A stretch of DNA of 64,000 bases, taken from NCBI RefSeq assembly GCF_900109935.1, contig NZ_FOBV01000005.1, forward strand, positions 186,001-250,000, given 5' to 3'. The notes beneath the pieces were generated by a model. It was not told the origin of the DNA and ran no database searches. It saw only the letters and a list, made by a program, of their open reading frames with translations. Positions 63,103 to 64,000 of the stretch are shown piece by piece. Origin of the DNA: Chryseobacterium taichungense. Its GTDB lineage: Bacteria; Bacteroidota; Bacteroidia; Flavobacteriales; Weeksellaceae. Position 1 is the stretch's first letter, and every line of letters begins with the position of its first letter. The position numbers were made by a program, and so were the translations under genes.

Positions 63103-64000
63103 TTAAGATTTAGATTTATTCTGTAGTTTTATTGGAACAAGCGGATGACTATAATTTTTATTGACTACCCTATCTCTTAATTTGGCTTTATTATTAAAAT
63201 TGCGTGAGATATTTTTATAGATATCGAGGTAATTGTCTTTACCTTGTTCTTTTTGGTGATAAAATATTTTAATTGAAATACAATTATCATGTTCAAATAA
63301 AGTATTTAATAGTGTACGATCTGAATTTCCACATGAATGTCCCATAACGTATATCTGGTACATACCACTATCAATTGTTTGTAACAATTTTTTATAGTTT
63401 TCAGTTTTAGAATAATTTATTGACTTAACATTTTCCAAGAAATCATTATCATTCAGTTTTTCAATTACACTATAGAAATCATCCAACTCGTCCCCATAAC
63501 CAAATATAATTGGATTATTTTCACTATTAAGTTCTCCGTGAATCTTAATTACTTCATCATCATCAGTAACATACTGTTTTTCTGTATCTGTGTAATTAAA
63601 ATTTAAAAAAGTTACTTTAGTATCAACTAATCCTTTAAATTGGCTAGTCTCTCTTCGTAGATAACTTTGCAAAAAATTCTTATTAAATGATCCATTCCAA
63701 AGATTTTTCACAATTTTAAATTCAAATTTATTTAAATGATCTAAGCTTCCATCTTGCCCATAGCGATCATTAGGATCTTCAACAAATGATCCTATAGTTT
63801 CCCAGAGATCGTCAACTATTTTAGTGATGCCATATTCTGACACGTCATTAAAGTCAAGATCTTCAAAAATTCGTATTTTAATTTCGTTAAAAATGTTGTA
63901 ATTGATAGGTGTATTTGCTTTAGCTGTGATTAGGTATTCTTGTAACAGTTTTTTTACTCGATCGAAATCTGTATTAAGTTTTTTAATGAGCGGAATCCTA
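63103..64000 (-). CDS. AbiH-family abortive infection protein, 5' end outside window
   Basis: The minus-strand frame is open from the right window edge (first residues IPLIKKLNTDFDR) to a stop at 63103, about 298 codons. The GTG at 63843 inside this frame is only an internal codon: coding-like sequence (FEDLDFND and upstream) continues past it to the edge. AbiH motifs are FLNFNYTDTEKQY, VIKIHGELN and PIIFGYGDE, then YVMGHSCGNSDRTLL. AbiH proteins, first known from Lactococcus plasmids, abort phage infection by an unknown mechanism. The expected N-terminal GNGFDLAHG segment would lie just beyond the window. Confidence 0.85.
   Translation of the reverse strand, partial: RIPLIKKLNTDFDRVKKLLQEYLITAKANTPINYNIFNEIKIRIFEDLDFNDVSEYGITKIVDDLWETIGSFVEDPNDRYGQDGSLDHLNKFEFKIVKNLWNGSFNKNFLQSYLRRETSQFKGLVDTKVTFLNFNYTDTEKQYVTDDDEVIKIHGELNSENNPIIFGYGDELDDFYSVIEKLNDNDFLENVKSINYSKTENYKKLLQTIDSGMYQIYVMGHSCGNSDRTLLNTLFEHDNCISIKIFYHQKEQGKDNYLDIYKNISRNFNNKAKLRDRVVNKNYSHPLVPIKLQNKSKS

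Overview
The window is chromosomal DNA of a flavobacterium, most likely Chryseobacterium or a close relative. It carries the gliding/type IX secretion core genes gldK-gldL-gldM-gldN, proteins with type A and type B T9SS C-terminal sorting signals, DUF4270 and truncated GT5 proteins, and promoters of the Bacteroidetes form TAnnTTTG (several read TATCTTTGCACC). Ribosome binding sites are weak, as usual in this phylum. Genus is inferred from gene content; no rRNA is present.

Left half (1-32.6 kb) is ordinary core genome: alpha-glucan phosphorylase (cut by the left edge), a T9SS type B secreted protein, DinB/DUF1572 protein, mtaB, a NeuD-type acetyltransferase, an FMN glutamate-synthase-like protein, an FKBP-like lipoprotein, an S4 RNA-binding protein, aroK, a Lys-Leu-Lys tRNA cluster, panC, a short GT5 protein, a DUF4270 lipoprotein, glmS, gldKLMN, a DAO-family oxidoreductase, a SemiSWEET transporter, an MliC-like lipoprotein, a three-gene RND efflux operon and a TPR-AraC regulator.

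Middle (32.6-48.9 kb) is accessory and repeat-rich. A 33.9-43.0 kb module encodes a tail-fibre-like secreted protein, a small T9SS type A protein, a 2316-residue SpvB/RHS polymorphic toxin with an unrecognised C-terminus, and a small candidate immunity protein 3 bp downstream. A frameshifted Sel1-like pseudogene and a decayed copy of the tail sequence lie upstream, so the module sits between two direct repeats. Next come a coil-rich protein with an internal duplication, an M20 peptidase and a hypothetical gene, separated by non-coding repeats: a 15-unit array with an exact 21-bp period, a 289/290-bp unit in 2.4 tandem copies, and hairpin-forming dispersed repeats.

Right end (48.9-64 kb) is a visibly AT-richer defence island. 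A plus-strand YobI-type P-loop NTPase with two membrane helices converges, through overlapping stop codons, on a minus-strand gene train: SEC-C + PD-(D/E)XK nuclease (1213 aa), SEFIR protein, split PIN-like protein, SMC/ABC-type ATPase and HNH nuclease (an enlarged Septu-like pair). An AbiH-family gene runs off the right edge. The SEC-C/nuclease-SEFIR-PIN set is the best candidate here for an undescribed antiphage system.
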